From assembly GCA_019096065.1 (NCBI GenBank), contig JAGUCH010000005.1, forward strand, positions 6,262,001 to 6,326,000: a stretch of DNA of 64,000 nt. The letters are read 5' to 3'. Below, piece by piece: positions 44,901 to 56,624 of this stretch. The notes beneath the pieces are model-generated. The model saw nothing but the letters and a program-made list of their open reading frames with translations, was not told the origin of the DNA and searched no databases. This DNA comes from Paracyclopina nana (lineage: Eukaryota > Arthropoda > Copepoda > Cyclopoida > Cyclopettidae). A program made the position numbers and the translations under genes. The first letter of the stretch is position 1. Each line of letters begins with the position of its first letter.

Positions 44901-47185
44901 GTGCCACTTTGTTAAATCTCTCGGGAAATCCTCCATTGTTCTTTAAACACTTTACAAAGCTGGCCACCAAGAATAATAGGGCAACATGCAGCCTTTGCAA
45001 TCGCAACGCAAAAAACGATGAAGGACAATTGCCTTGTTTTCGGAACAATCGCGCGAAAAGTCTCGGAAACCTCGCAAGCCAGTGCAGATGCGAGCGCCGC
45101 CGCCGAAATAAAAGGGAAATTAATTGAGTTTTATGGCGGTAGGCAATTACAAGTCATCTGTATCTTTGGCGGCTCGATCTCTCGCGCGCGGATATATCTG
45201 ACACGATATCAGACATTCCTTCGTGTCTTCAGCCCTGTGCGGGCTGACTTGGACGGCCACAGACAGAAGTAGCCATAAAAAGCCACTTTGAACAAAATGT
45301 AGAGTCTCATGCGGAGAAAACAAGACTCATTTTCCACGACGTCAAATTGCTATTTTCAAATCATTTTGATGATGAATGCATGATTAGAAACGTTATTAGC
45401 TACACGAAAACCCCTAATTCTTTAAAAAATTTGGAGCATTTTGCGACTGTTTCAGAAGTCTCATGCGCATCATTTGAAACCAAAAAAGGACTAGTCTCGT
45501 TTTAAGAGCACAAGACTCTAGGAGCGATCCGCTTCGTCCTGTACAGATTCTCTCTCGGTGAGGAGTGAAAAAGCATCAAATTGTTTCGTCAAATAAAAGT
45601 CACAATGGAGCTATGCGCGTCGTCGTCATAAATGAATTCGGACCATAAAAGAGGAGAAGAATGGCAGTAGTACTCATCGTGGGGTTTGAGGCTCTTTTTG
45701 AGGACGAAATGCAGATATGGCACCGTGGGTGGGCCACTTACGACGTGGCCAAGAGCAATGTTTATACACAGACACAGTAAGCAATCGATGTCATAAAACT
45801 CAATTTAATTTTATTGCTGCGACTTCATGGGCTCTTCTTTCTCGGCCTTTGTCGGGAATCACAAAAGAAGCCAAATGCGAGCCGAAATCCCACTGCATCG
45901 CCGACCAAACGGAGCTAAAAAAAAATGAATCAGGATGCAGGAAATAGGATTGATTAATTAGCAAAAGTGTGCTGCGGCATTTCAGAGTCCATCATCAGCT
46001 GCGTAAAGGTGACCGGCACGCGAGCGAGCCGGAACAGCAGTCTTATCTTGACAGCTACTGCGATTAAAAAAAAACTGGTTTCCGGATATGATTAGCTTAT
46101 CTTGGATGCGCGTCGCATCTTTCTCCAGCTAGGCTTTTTAGCAAATACATAGATAATAGCAGCTCGCTCGCTCAAGAGTGGCGCCATAATTGACTTTTGC
46201 CAAATTCCAATTCGACAGCCCACAAAAAGCTGTTGCAGCTCTCCAGAAGAAGAGCACAGTTGGTCTGGTCAAAACTTGAGGTTGGATTTATTCCAGCTCG
46301 TTTTCTTCAAGCGGGATGCGTCAATCACGCAATCATCATAATATGCAGTAATCTGACTGGATTAATAATCAAAACAACACAACAGAGTAGAATAGTAGTT
46401 GGATGTTCGAGGATTAGCAGCTAGCTTAGCAGAATGGAGAGCTTGAAATCGAGCTTTTAAAAGTCGTGGGAAAAGCCATTATGTCTAGCTAAGCAGACCT
46501 GACCGACAATCTGCCATAAAACTAGAGTAATATGGGATAATTTTCAGCTTTATTGTCGTTTGTCACCCATCGTGTTTTAGAAAATTTCCTCGAGCTTCTT
46601 CTTTGAAGTTTCAGCATTGTGTGTGTCATAAAAGTGCTTTAATGTTTCCATGTTTGATTAAGCCCTTGTTTATTGTATTTGAAGTTAGCGGAACACACAA
46701 ATCATAAAACACAGAAATCTTGCCGAAGCTACTGCGCACACTGGTCGGAATTGTCTGAATTGTGGGCAGCGAGGCTGTAAAACTGCAGGACCAACAACAT
46801 CATTAGGTCAAAACATAATGGCTCGTATTTAAAAGCAGCATAAAGGAAACCCAAACGATTTGAAATCTAACTGCCCTTTCGTATATTGAGTCATCAATGG
46901 CAACACGGTGGAAAACCTCGGTTCTTGAGGCCTGAGCCTGGTTTGGGCTCTCAAAAGCGATCCCTGGAAAATGTCGCGAAATAGGAGCTTTCACCTATAT
47001 AGCATACGCTTTGGTTGGTGAGCGCGACGACTCACAGGTGCATTGGCGGCCAGTGTGCTGCTATTGAGCTCGCGCCATATTATTGAGCGCCGACTCCGCT
47101 GATTGAGCTGAGCGCAGCTTTTCACCGATCTCAGCCACGCCGGTCAAATCAGTTTTTCCGCGAGTGCCATCGGGTCAAGACGCGC
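41926..47185. other. Long gene-free interval between the Spätzle-like gene and Brachyury
   Basis: About 5.2 kb without a supported gene. No MITE of the families listed is recognised here, unlike 2-24 kb, which would fit a stretch of developmental cis-regulatory DNA. A TATATAG at 46996-47002 lies 190 nt before the Brachyury ATG and may be its TATA box. Confidence 0.45.
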
Positions 47186-48623
47186 ATGATGATGGCCAGC
47201 CTCAAGTCCTTCATCCAGGAGGGTGAAACGATCGAAGTGGAGCTTCTCGAGTCGGATTTGTGGGGGAAATTCCACCGCCTCACCAACGAGATGATCGTGA
47301 CGAAGAACGGCCGTCGCATGTTCCCCGTGATCAAGGCGGCTCTCTCGGGGCTCGAGCCCGGCACCTTCTACTCCATCCTCCTCGAGTTCAGGCAGATCGA
47401 GCACAATCGGTGGAAATACATCAATGGCGATTGGCTCGCTGGTAAATATCAAATTCTTCGCACTCTGTGTCAACAGTCGCATCATTCGCATTATTTTTGG
47501 CCTTATCTCTATCTTTATCGTGCGTCCTTCCTCGTAAGAATGCCAAAAATGCGTTTTTTGTGTTCGCGCCGAAATTATGCAAATAGAACCTGGGGAAATA
47601 CGCCTGGCCTACATTAATTGCGTGTTTTCATTTGCAGGCGGAAAAGCTGAGCCGGCCCCACACCACCCGGTGTACGAGCACCCGGACTCGCCCAACTATG
47701 GCAGTCACTGGGCCAAGGAGCCCATCAGCTTCGCCAAGGTGAAGCTGACCAACAAGAGCAACACCAAGGACAAAATCATGCTCAACAGCCTCCACAAGTA
47801 CGAGCCGAGGCTGCACGTGGTCAAGGTGGACCAGGGCGGCAACGGACACCGAGGCGGAGGAAACCGAATCGTGCGGACTTTCACCTTTCCCCTCACTCAA
47901 TTCATCGCTGTGACCGCCTACCAAAACGAGGAAGTTACCGCCCTCAAAATCAAATACAACCCCTTCGCCAAGGCCTTCTTGGACGCGCGAGATCGGCCTA
48001 CGGGTCAGGCTGCTGGGTCGGCGCTTGGCAATCAGCTGACGCACTCCGCTTCCTCCACGGCAGCCCAGCAGAACCAGCCAAATCAGCAGCAGCAGCAGCA
48101 AATTCATTATCACCCCTATTACATGCACCACCAGAGGGCGCTCGTCAAGGAGGAAAACTACGTGCCCAACGCCTGGCATCACACCGGTCAAATGACCGGC
48201 ACGCCCACGACAGCTGACTACGGCTACGATTACCACCACCAGTACTACAATGCTCATCACAACAACCCTCAGCAAATTGTGCCCGACCAGCACAGCCCGT
48301 CCTCGGGGTCGTCAGTGTCGCCCCCTAGCGGCTCCCCGCCCAGTTACGCCTCCCACTCGACCAGCTATCAGAACGGTGAGCATTTTCCGGCGGGCGGGCT
48401 CGACTTCGGAGCGGCCGCTTTTGCCGCAGCCTACAACAATTTCCCGCCCTATCCTAACCCCTGTCATTATATGATAGCTAGCCAAGAGCCCAGTCCCTCG
48501 GGCAACGCCACGCCCCAAATGCCCACCCCGCCCCCGACAGACTTTTTGATTAAAGACGAGCCCGTGAATTGCGCAAACAACAACGAAGACCAATTTGTGG
48601 GCGACAATTGGGCCCACAGCTAG
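47186..48623 (+). CDS. byn: Brachyury/brachyenteron T-box transcription factor (2 exons, 413 aa)
   Basis: Exon 1 is 47186-47441 and exon 2 is 47638-48623; the 196-bp intron (GTAAAT..TTTGCAG) splits a Gly codon at WLAG/GKAEP, a usual T-box intron site, and 414 codons including the stop read through. The T-box covers about residues 25-204 ([54 protein letters not shown]), and these blocks are those of Brachyury rather than Tbx2/6 or H15/midline. The N-terminus is short (24 residues), and a Gly-rich loop ([15 protein letters not shown], 150-164) is longer than in vertebrate T. The C-terminus is Gln/His/Pro-rich. In arthropods byn controls hindgut and posterior mesoderm. An in-frame stop at 47084 and no ATG between support the chosen start. 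AATAAA at 49027-49032. Confidence 0.95.
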
Positions 48624-50198
48624 AATGCCAAATCCGCTCTCGTGCTTTTGATGATATGTAAAATCATTATATTATCGAACAGTGGCACATCTTTTTTCTC
48701 GTGTAACTCAGCCCCATTGAGCATATAAATTATAAACAAACTACTGATTTTCTCTGTACTATGTGATTTTTAACTCTGATTTTTGCCTCCTTCTTAAACG
48801 TGTTTTTAAGAAGTCAATCCAATGTATGATTTGTCTAAGAACTGAATCTAGTGATCAATAATAACAAATGAACTCGTATGATCAATTGCACTGCGCGCGG
48901 GCGAATAAGAAAAAATTCTTAGTACTCGTGACGTCAATCGCATTCCTTGGCCCGATGTTAAGTAATATCTTTTTTTTTAGTTACGGGCCCGCTCCAGTCA
49001 GGCCCCTTGTAGCTGACGTCACCTCAAATAAAAGTTGAACAATATTTGAGGCCAGTTTTTCCTTGGGTTCTCGAAGCTGCTTTGCAGCGCTACGTTATAT
49101 TATATAGCAATATATAGGGTATAGGGTACGCTAACCATGACCATAGCCCGGTTCCAACAAAGAAAATCGGTATATAAGTATAAGTAAAGTATGGTCCGTG
49201 CTTTCTCTGCTTTCTGCACCATTCTATATTAGTAAATCCTACTAACACCAAACTTATTTTGTTGCTGGAACAGGGCTCATATCAGTCCAAATGCGAATTT
49301 TTCAAAGTTTCTGACATCCTACACAGATTTTCGTCAATTTCTGGTGCCTAGGGAACCCTGATGAGGACTGAACATAGCTTCTTGAAAGCCCAATTTCAAA
49401 TGCAAATGCCTGTGTACCAAGTGAATTTCCAATTTTTGGTGTAGCTACCTTAAAGAAATGATGAGAGTTGGGCTTGGTTTTTTTGCCATGGCAATAACTG
49501 CAGCATGAGCTCTTAATTTTCAGAAACATGGTTATAGTCAATCGATCACTTTTCTGCCAAAACAGTGGCCATCTTTAAAGGGCTGTTCTGAAGCATCAAC
49601 TTTGTTTTGATTGCTCAGAGTTACTTTTTGATATGTCACGAGGATGACAGGTTCCAGGCTATGATGTAGCAAATGGACAGGTTGACAAAACCATCCCAAT
49701 CCATTCCCTGGATTACGTGGAGCGCAGAGAGGTTGGTTGAAGGATTTTCTATTTTTCCACCATTTTTATCCCTAACACATATTATGACCAATATTAAGGA
49801 ACGATATCATACAGTCATTGCCAAATTTCAGGCACAAGTGATGCCAACATCATCAACTTAATCGCAATGGTCGCAGTGCACTAATTATTTCTATGTATCA
49901 GTAAAAAGGAAGGTTTCCGCTCTTGTTGATCCTAAGCTCTCATTGATTTCACAACATGCATGCGTTCTCACCGTTATCTTTTTTGAATCGTAAAGTTTGC
50001 TTACTTGACTGATTTACTTAAATTCGAGCTCAATTAACTGAAGTGTTTGACTAGAGAGGGCTACTTAGCATCCTTGATCATATCCGTGTTTATTTCGGGA
50101 GTCGGTGCAATAATTAAATGAATCTCTGTTTAATTAAGCTTTGGAGGCAAGATGACTTCGAGATTATCACAAAATAGCTTATCTACTAATTCGCATGC
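48624..50198. other. 3' region of byn and intergenic DNA, with one MITE
   Basis: Contains the byn 3' UTR, ending perhaps after AATAAA at 49027. A MITE of about 135 bp lies at about 49145-49278, with AGCCCGGTTCCAACAAA on the left and TTTTGTTGCTGGAACAGGGCT on the right. End fragments of the same kind occur near 16830-16857. No gene is seen in the rest. Confidence 0.5.
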
Positions 50199-50232
50199 TA
50201 TATAAGTGTCCTAGGCACTTTTTATATCAGTT
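50199..50232 (+). promoter_or_regulatory. TATA box plus TCAGTT initiator of the secreted Cys-rich gene
   Basis: TATATAAG at 50199-50206 and TCAGTT at 50227-50232 are spaced 28-30 nt apart, as in a classical arthropod core promoter. The leader to the ATG at 50250 would be about 21 nt. Confidence 0.78.
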
Positions 50233-50249
50233 CATGAGCAGAGACTACG

Positions 50250-50836
50250 ATGTCGACTACAATTTCACTCTGCTATTTGTTCGGCCTAGTAAGTGTTCAT
50301 CATCTTATATATCAATGTGTTGCGGGCGCACGTGTAGCGCCAATTTTGATGATGACATTTTAGCACTTCCTTGTGAGTTCCGGGGAACTGGCAAGGATGT
50401 GTGAAACCTTAATTGCTTTCTCATCGCACCTTTTCGCCCACTTTTGCAGATTGTTTTTGTCCTGTGCGCCAAAAGGATTTGCGCCAACCCAATCATCGCC
50501 CAGATGCTTGAGCACCAATGCTGCATCACGTACGAGCACCGCGAAAACGTCATTCTTGCCGAACTGTTCAATCACCACCCGGAAAAAAGTGTGAGGCTGT
50601 TCCACTCGCCAGATTACTCGCAGACAATCACGCACAATTTCTGCATCAACGCTGGCGAAGATTTATCGAAGCACGCCAATCTCAATTGTCGCAGGGGAAC
50701 CTGCATCCAGAGAAGATCCTCGCAAAAGGCGCTGGTACTCATCAGAGATCCCTTTCCCGACGAAGACGAGGAGGAGCTCGTGAAAATGAGGCACGTGACA
50801 CGGAATTCCGGATGCGAGTTCAACTACCTCAGCTGA
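50250..50836 (+). CDS. Small secreted cysteine-rich protein, cystine-knot-like, 2 exons, 141 aa
   Basis: Exon 1 is 50250-50288 (MSTTISLCYLFGL) and exon 2 is 50450-50836; the 161-bp intron begins GTAAGT and ends CTTTTGCAG, phase 0, and 142 codons including the stop remain open. The joined N-terminus makes a good signal peptide (about 1-20 or 1-25). The mature part has cysteines at 37, 38, 78, 93, 98 and 135. The order Y-S-Q-T-x4-F-C (69-78), C-x4-C-x-Q (93-100) and a hydrophobic ALVLI strand resembles the second half of Spätzle/trunk-type cystine knots, but the final CxC is replaced by GCEF. The family is otherwise not recognised. The gene model is strong because of its TATA/initiator promoter and clean splice sites; the functional call is tentative. 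Confidence 0.82.
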
Positions 50837-53800
50837 AAAAATATTAACGTTCGCTCATTCCTTCAGATGAAAAACCTATTTAAAAAGTAAAGCTATGTTG
50901 AGTATTGAAATGCGCGAAGGTTGCGTGACACTTTGCGCAATTGTTGCGCTGATGAAGCGATTTCTTAAAATATCTTGATTTCTCTGGTATTGACTCCTAT
51001 ACTTGGACGAAAAATGCCCGAGGGCAGAATGCAAGTGTGAATCTTCATCTCTTTCGAGGCAGCGCGGATGCTCTTGACTCAAAAGCCCTCTTCATAATAT
51101 TCGGTAGGCCATAAAGGTGCCTTGATTGGCACATTTTCTTCAGCATTGGCCCTTCATTCCGACGATTTTTACCAGAAAACATCACTGCTTCGTCGCTGCG
51201 GTATGCCATGAAACGTTTGGAGGTGTGACTTTTGTGCATTTTTTGTGCACTTTGGACGTTTTAGGTGCTGAAAGGTTTCTCCGATGCACTTCCTGCTAAA
51301 TTAGAAGCTATCGAGTGAGCATTTTGCATGAACGATCATTAATTCTCAATGCAATAATGTACTGCGATATAACAAAGTACAAGTATAGCACATAGAAGAA
51401 TGTGGCTGTCAAAGTAGACAATGAAGCCATGGGCCATAAATAAAGTGCACTCGCAAAAATGTGGGTCATTTGCATACAGTATTCATGCTACTAAAGTTGG
51501 TTGGAAACTTTTTGTGCCATTTCTTGCTTTTTTGTTTTTGCCAAGTCACGATTTTTTTTTTGCCACGAACGCAGGAGCAAGCCCAAAAAGAACAGGTCTG
51601 CAGTAAGACATAATTCCCTCATGACTTGCATTACCTGAATGTGTACCAAGCTGTAAAAGTCAACCACTGTTGAAAAAAATAGGAATTGGCCCTGCTTTCC
51701 CTATTTCTTGCCATTGTAGTACTTTATAGCTTTCCCTCTGTTGGAGTGGAGGGAGCAGCAAAAATGAGCTCCTCTTTTGCACATCATCTTTGAGGCTGAG
51801 TCAACAATCATTTGGTGGTAAAAAGACTATTTTCAGCTAGCTTCACTTGTCATCATGTAGCAAGGAGAGAAGAGCTTTTTCAGCAGAAAATCTGTGGAAG
51901 TCGGAAAATTGTGTTAAACGAAGCAAAAGCCTCCTCCCTCCGTCTTAAAAAACACTACCATGCCATGGTAGTAGAGTGTTTGCCTTTCAGAGTGCAAATA
52001 AGAAAGCTTCCCTAATAACCGTCCATGGGACCCTTGCAGTATTTTAACAAGCCTTCGAGTCATCAATCAAGCAAAGCATTCCGTGATTCTCCTAGCTATG
52101 CTCCTTGCTTCCACGAAAACAATTTTTAGACTTTTAGACGTAGCAGAAAAGCTGCTGCTGCATGATGAAAGTATCGGAAAATATTGGCGAAATCAGATCC
52201 ATTTTGCCAAAGAACAGCGTGGGAATTTCGCCAGATTTTTCTTTTCTGCGCCAAAAAAGGTACAAAAGGAGAGAGATGTCGTTCAAAAATTAATGCACAC
52301 ATGAGTTACTTTTTTCCTACTTGATAACACCAGCCAGCTTATTATTGTGCCCAGGTGGCTTCGCGTGACCGAAATAATTGAAAGTTCGGCCCGCGGCAGC
52401 AGCCAAAGAGGCATTTATTTTTGCATTTGCTTTCCCATTTTACCTCTATATATTTGGCTTTTAGCCGAAATTAGGGCGCGTAGTAGTAGTAACTAGTTTT
52501 GCGCAAAAGTTGCTGGCTAATGCTTACAAAATGGCCGTGACTTGGAATTAGCCAACCATGCTCAGCTCTTCCAACGAAAAATTCCTTCAACGGCGCAAAT
52601 AGTTTGAATTCTCCGCTTGCAATCAATCAGAAGCCAGCTAGTTTTTTTGTAGGCAATTTTCCAGTTTTCCACGCTACATGCTCAACTATTTACTACCCTA
52701 ACTAATGAGCCAAGTGTCGAGCATAATTGAGAATAATTGGGCCCAAATCTATGCAATGCCTTGGGCTCGAAGCAAATTGAGCTTGTTGTTGGTCACAGCA
52801 TATGCGATTATGTAAGCCTTGCTTACAGAATGTAATACTGCACACCGCGCCGTATGTACTAGTTATTATTTATACCGGCTACGTTTCCCGAATACGTATT
52901 TGCAGTCCAATTAGCCATTACAGTAAATACAGAGCATTAGCATGTGCCGCCATACAGCCGTGTACTACTGATTTTGTGCTATTGTTATGGCATAACAACA
53001 CAAGAGGCTCTTCTTCTTAGTCTTGTTCGAAGGTCCTTCCATGAGAGGCCAGGAAAGCCTCGCCGAGGCCGAGAAAGCTGGCCGGTGTTGAGGCCGCAAC
53101 GAACCAAGTAGAACTCATTCCTCTTTGAGGTGCCGTTCAGTATACACACACGCTTATAGGCTGCATACATAAAATACCTACATAACCAGTGCACAACAGC
53201 CAGCGTCTTTGGGACTTCTCAAGGTAAACGTGAGTGTATCCTTAAATGGCTTTCTTTTCTCCCGCCAAAAGAAAAGCCTTAATTGAATTCTTTCCTCGTC
53301 GTCGTCAATCGAGCAGTAATCGTTTCCTGTCGTAACTTTTTAGATGGGCTCGAAAAGTTTCTCCCAATTATTCGAGCTCTTCTTATATAATCGCTGCATA
53401 GTTCATTTGGATTGACAGAATTCCAGTAATAGATCTGCCAATAATGGAGGCCCGTTGATTGCACGCCACAATTTGGCTACTTTTGTTGCGTGTCTCACGC
53501 TGTTTTTCCAGCATAAGCAATCACAATTGTTGGAGCTGGTTGCGCGAGATACAGGATCGGAAGTAAGTCGTGACGACAGCTGAATGCATAATGCTTCGTG
53601 CATTCTTTGCTAGATTGATAGTTGTTAAGCGATTTCAAAGTAAACGCTTCGCAGCTTTTATATCTGAAAAAGACAGCTTCCATTATGTGATGTTGTCTCC
53701 TGGGCCATTAATCTGTATTTCTCACTACTATTCCTCAACTTGATTAAAGAATCCCTTTAGAGCGGCGCCATTGTGCTGCATAATGTAAAAAAGCGTACAT

Positions 53801-56398
53801 GTTGTACACCTGCTTCTATAATGTGCCACACTGGTCGCACTCATTTATGTCACTCAAAGCTAAAAGCTTTCTAAAAATACAACGATCACAGGCTCCTCAT
53901 TTCCCATGTAGCAATTTCGCTACTGTATACTATATAAGCGCTTATACAGGCTGAATGCGGTCATTTTAAAAATTCATCCCCACTTTCGGAGCAGACACTT
54001 GCTGCGCATGTTTTTGAACACAACATGAAAAAGCATCTCGTGATGATGACTAAATACCGAAAGTAGTTCGAGAGGAGGAAACCCCCCAAAGAATGGCCTT
54101 TGAAGACCAAAGCAAAGAAGGCCAACCATGCGCAACAAGAACATGAATCCAATCCCCGCAACCACTATAGTCGTATATATCTATAAAATGTATAATGCAC
54201 TCTTTTTGCGCTAGCTGATCTTGTTTGGCACTGAAAACTTTTACGTTCGCCCAAAAAATAAGTGCTTACAACCCTTTTTAATTGAACTCGCACTCATATT
54301 TTTGTAAGCGTGTTCCAAGCTTGAGATCCTTATTGCATTTGACCCTTGCATTGCGCTGTGAGAGCAACGTGTGCAACATGACCCTTTTGCACAATGTGTG
54401 CAATTTACCACTTAATTTCATCCTCAGAAGCAGAAAACATGTGAAACTTGCTCTTTTCTTGCTCACTCTAAAAGTGCTTCAGACATTTTGTTTACCTGGC
54501 TCCGCGCGTTGTCTTGGCTTTTGTTTATAGCCTGCGCCTGAAAAACTTGTTGTAGCAGGCAGAATGGCACATCAGCCAGGGACTGTACATTGCTGTCAAT
54601 ACGGACTTGTCAAAAGACTACTATTTGGTGTGCTATCTTGTAGGGTATCTCGAGGCCAAATTGCATGGCCAGCCAGCTTTTATTGAGACAAAGTTGCTTC
54701 AAGCTCAGTCAGCTGACGCGTGAGCAAGCTCAGGAGCTTGATTTTTGTGCACTCTTCTCCTTTTAATATCCTGTCGGCCAGTGTGCCATTAAGGATGTCC
54801 GATGTGAGCTACGTTTTAGTTTGGGCTCAAAATTGTCGTTGTGTGCATGTAAGAAAAGCAACTAGGGACACCAGCAGCAGCCTTTGAAGATAATGAAGAA
54901 GAAAATTAGGCCCTAGGGGAAACAGAACAACCACTTTTCCCGACATGTACTCTATGCTAGGCTACAGTGAATTAAGCTAGTTCTCGCGCAGCAAAAAGCC
55001 AAATCAAAATATTGAAAAGAGCACACGAGTTGGTAGCAAAAAATTGAAGCTGCTGCTCAACAACTTCTCACTTCTCCTGCTTCTTTACCTCTATTTACGT
55101 GGCCACCGTGGAAACTTTTTGCATTCGAGTTTTTGAGCTTCAAGATAAGCACTTTGGTAGCAGGAAAAATCCGAGCAAGCGAGCTTTTTGTGCCCTAGGT
55201 GGCCTTAAACTTCTTCTTCTTGGCCACCCTAGTTTGTTTACTTGGTTCGTTTGTTTATTGGCCTGGCTAGTGTCTTTTTCTGTCTCCTGTATCAATTGTG
55301 GTGTACCACATTGCATACGGGAATTGTGACAGACTATTGCCTAAAAACGATTCCCTGGATAGACACTCCGCATTGAAATTCAGGCTCGGTCCAAGTGTTT
55401 CGGCGCGAATTGTGTGTAGTAACACGTGACAGCTAGCTAGATTATTGCCTGACGCAAATCGCCGTCTTGGGACTATTTTGGTCGCCAAAACACTGGCTCT
55501 TCACCCAACAAGATAAAAAAGGGAGCATTTTTTTTGTGAGTGTCTACCATACACGTACATTGAAGAGCAGAACAGGAAGCAGCCGTTCTTTGGGCCGAAA
55601 TGGGGTGCGGCAAAGCATTCAAAAGCCCCATTTGTCCCACTGCACACATGCCACCATTATTATATAGTAGTGGTAGGCAAAGAAGCATTTTGCAATTTTT
55701 CTTACATCATCATGTTCGACTTTCTTCCAGGCTTTCTAATGCACGTCAAATCAATCTTGAATCTCGGTCATATGGCAGTATTTTTGTTTTTGCTGCAATC
55801 TTCAGCTGATGATGATGATGATGATAATGCCTTGTATTTTTGCCAGATTTCACGGCAGCCCCATCATCATGCAGCTTTTGGAAAGCTTTTTCAGTTGCCA
55901 CTGAGTATATCATGAATAATAGGCCATCTCATCAAAGGATTGATCCACTCTCTATAAACTTTTTTGCGGTTAGCAGCTGCTGTCATGCGAGGGGTAAGAA
56001 GAAAAAAGGAGTTCTAGAACGTAGAACAGCAGCAGCTAAAGAGGACCTCTATATACACTGGCATAAAGAGAAAGTTTTCTTCCAAGAAGACGTGACTTCA
56101 TTACTCTAAAACCACAAAACTACCAGGCTTCTACATAACAAGGAGATCCCGATTCCACTCAGCTCAGCCTGATTATACTGCTTGCATGGCGGAATACTTA
56201 AGATAGCTCGACATCAAAATTGGGCTCTCGCCAAATGGCTGCTCGCGCGGTGATAAAGGCGGCTTGCCAAAAGGAAGGTCCGCTACTAATAATGCGACGT
56301 TCGCTGCCAGAGGGCGCTAGTGCTTACATTATCAAAATTGTTGGATTTTCTTTTTGCAGGCTGATCGATCGGGGAAAATGGTGTAGGTCGGTGCGAGA
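50837..56398. other. Gene-poor interval, no gene supported
   Basis: About 5.5 kb of AT-rich sequence with only short open frames lacking domain or splice evidence. A GAT microsatellite lies at about 55805-55827. At 56347-56360 a TTTTCTTTTTGCAG acceptor precedes the exon described next. An upstream non-coding exon of that gene may lie here. Confidence 0.45.
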
Positions 56399-56624
56399 AT
56401 GCCGCTCATGTCATCGCCATATGAGGCCGTTGTGGCCCAATACCACGAGGCCGCCACCGAGGACTTTTCGGAGGACAACGACGACGAAAATGATGGCCTC
56501 GTGTCCGGTTATCATCATCGGAGGCCGGCCACACATCATCGAGTTGGTCTGTGGACCAAAAGCAAGCAGGAAAGCCAGAGCTTCGCCATGAACGAGATCT
56601 TCACGGAGCTGCAGGAAGACGAAG
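56399..56624 (+). CDS. Probable first coding exon of an unidentified gene (75 codons plus one base)
   Basis: The exon is bounded by a strong polypyrimidine acceptor (TTTTTGCAG at 56352-56360) and a donor (GAAG/GTAAAC at 56624-56625), and its codons are GC-ending like other real genes here. It starts MPLMSSPYEAVVAQYHEAA, contains an acidic run (EDFSEDNDDEND) and ends near MNEIFTELQEDE, phase 1. No downstream exon was identified before 59.4 kb, so the gene probably continues past a long intron, perhaps beyond the window with the BEL element inside that intron. I do not recognise the protein. Confidence 0.6.

Noticed and set aside
47084..47185. N-terminal extension of byn upstream of the ATG at 47186
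   Set aside because: The frame is open to a stop at 47084 but contains no ATG; an upstream exon joined at CTCAG near 47132 is possible but unsupported.
47628..48293. A 221-codon minus-strand frame opposite byn exon 2
   Set aside because: Antisense shadow of a strongly codon-biased exon; the plus-strand T-box is unambiguous.
50638..50660. Shared peptide TITHNFC in the secreted protein and in the 866-aa orphan (near 34530)
   Set aside because: The match does not extend beyond seven residues and the contexts differ; taken as coincidence.
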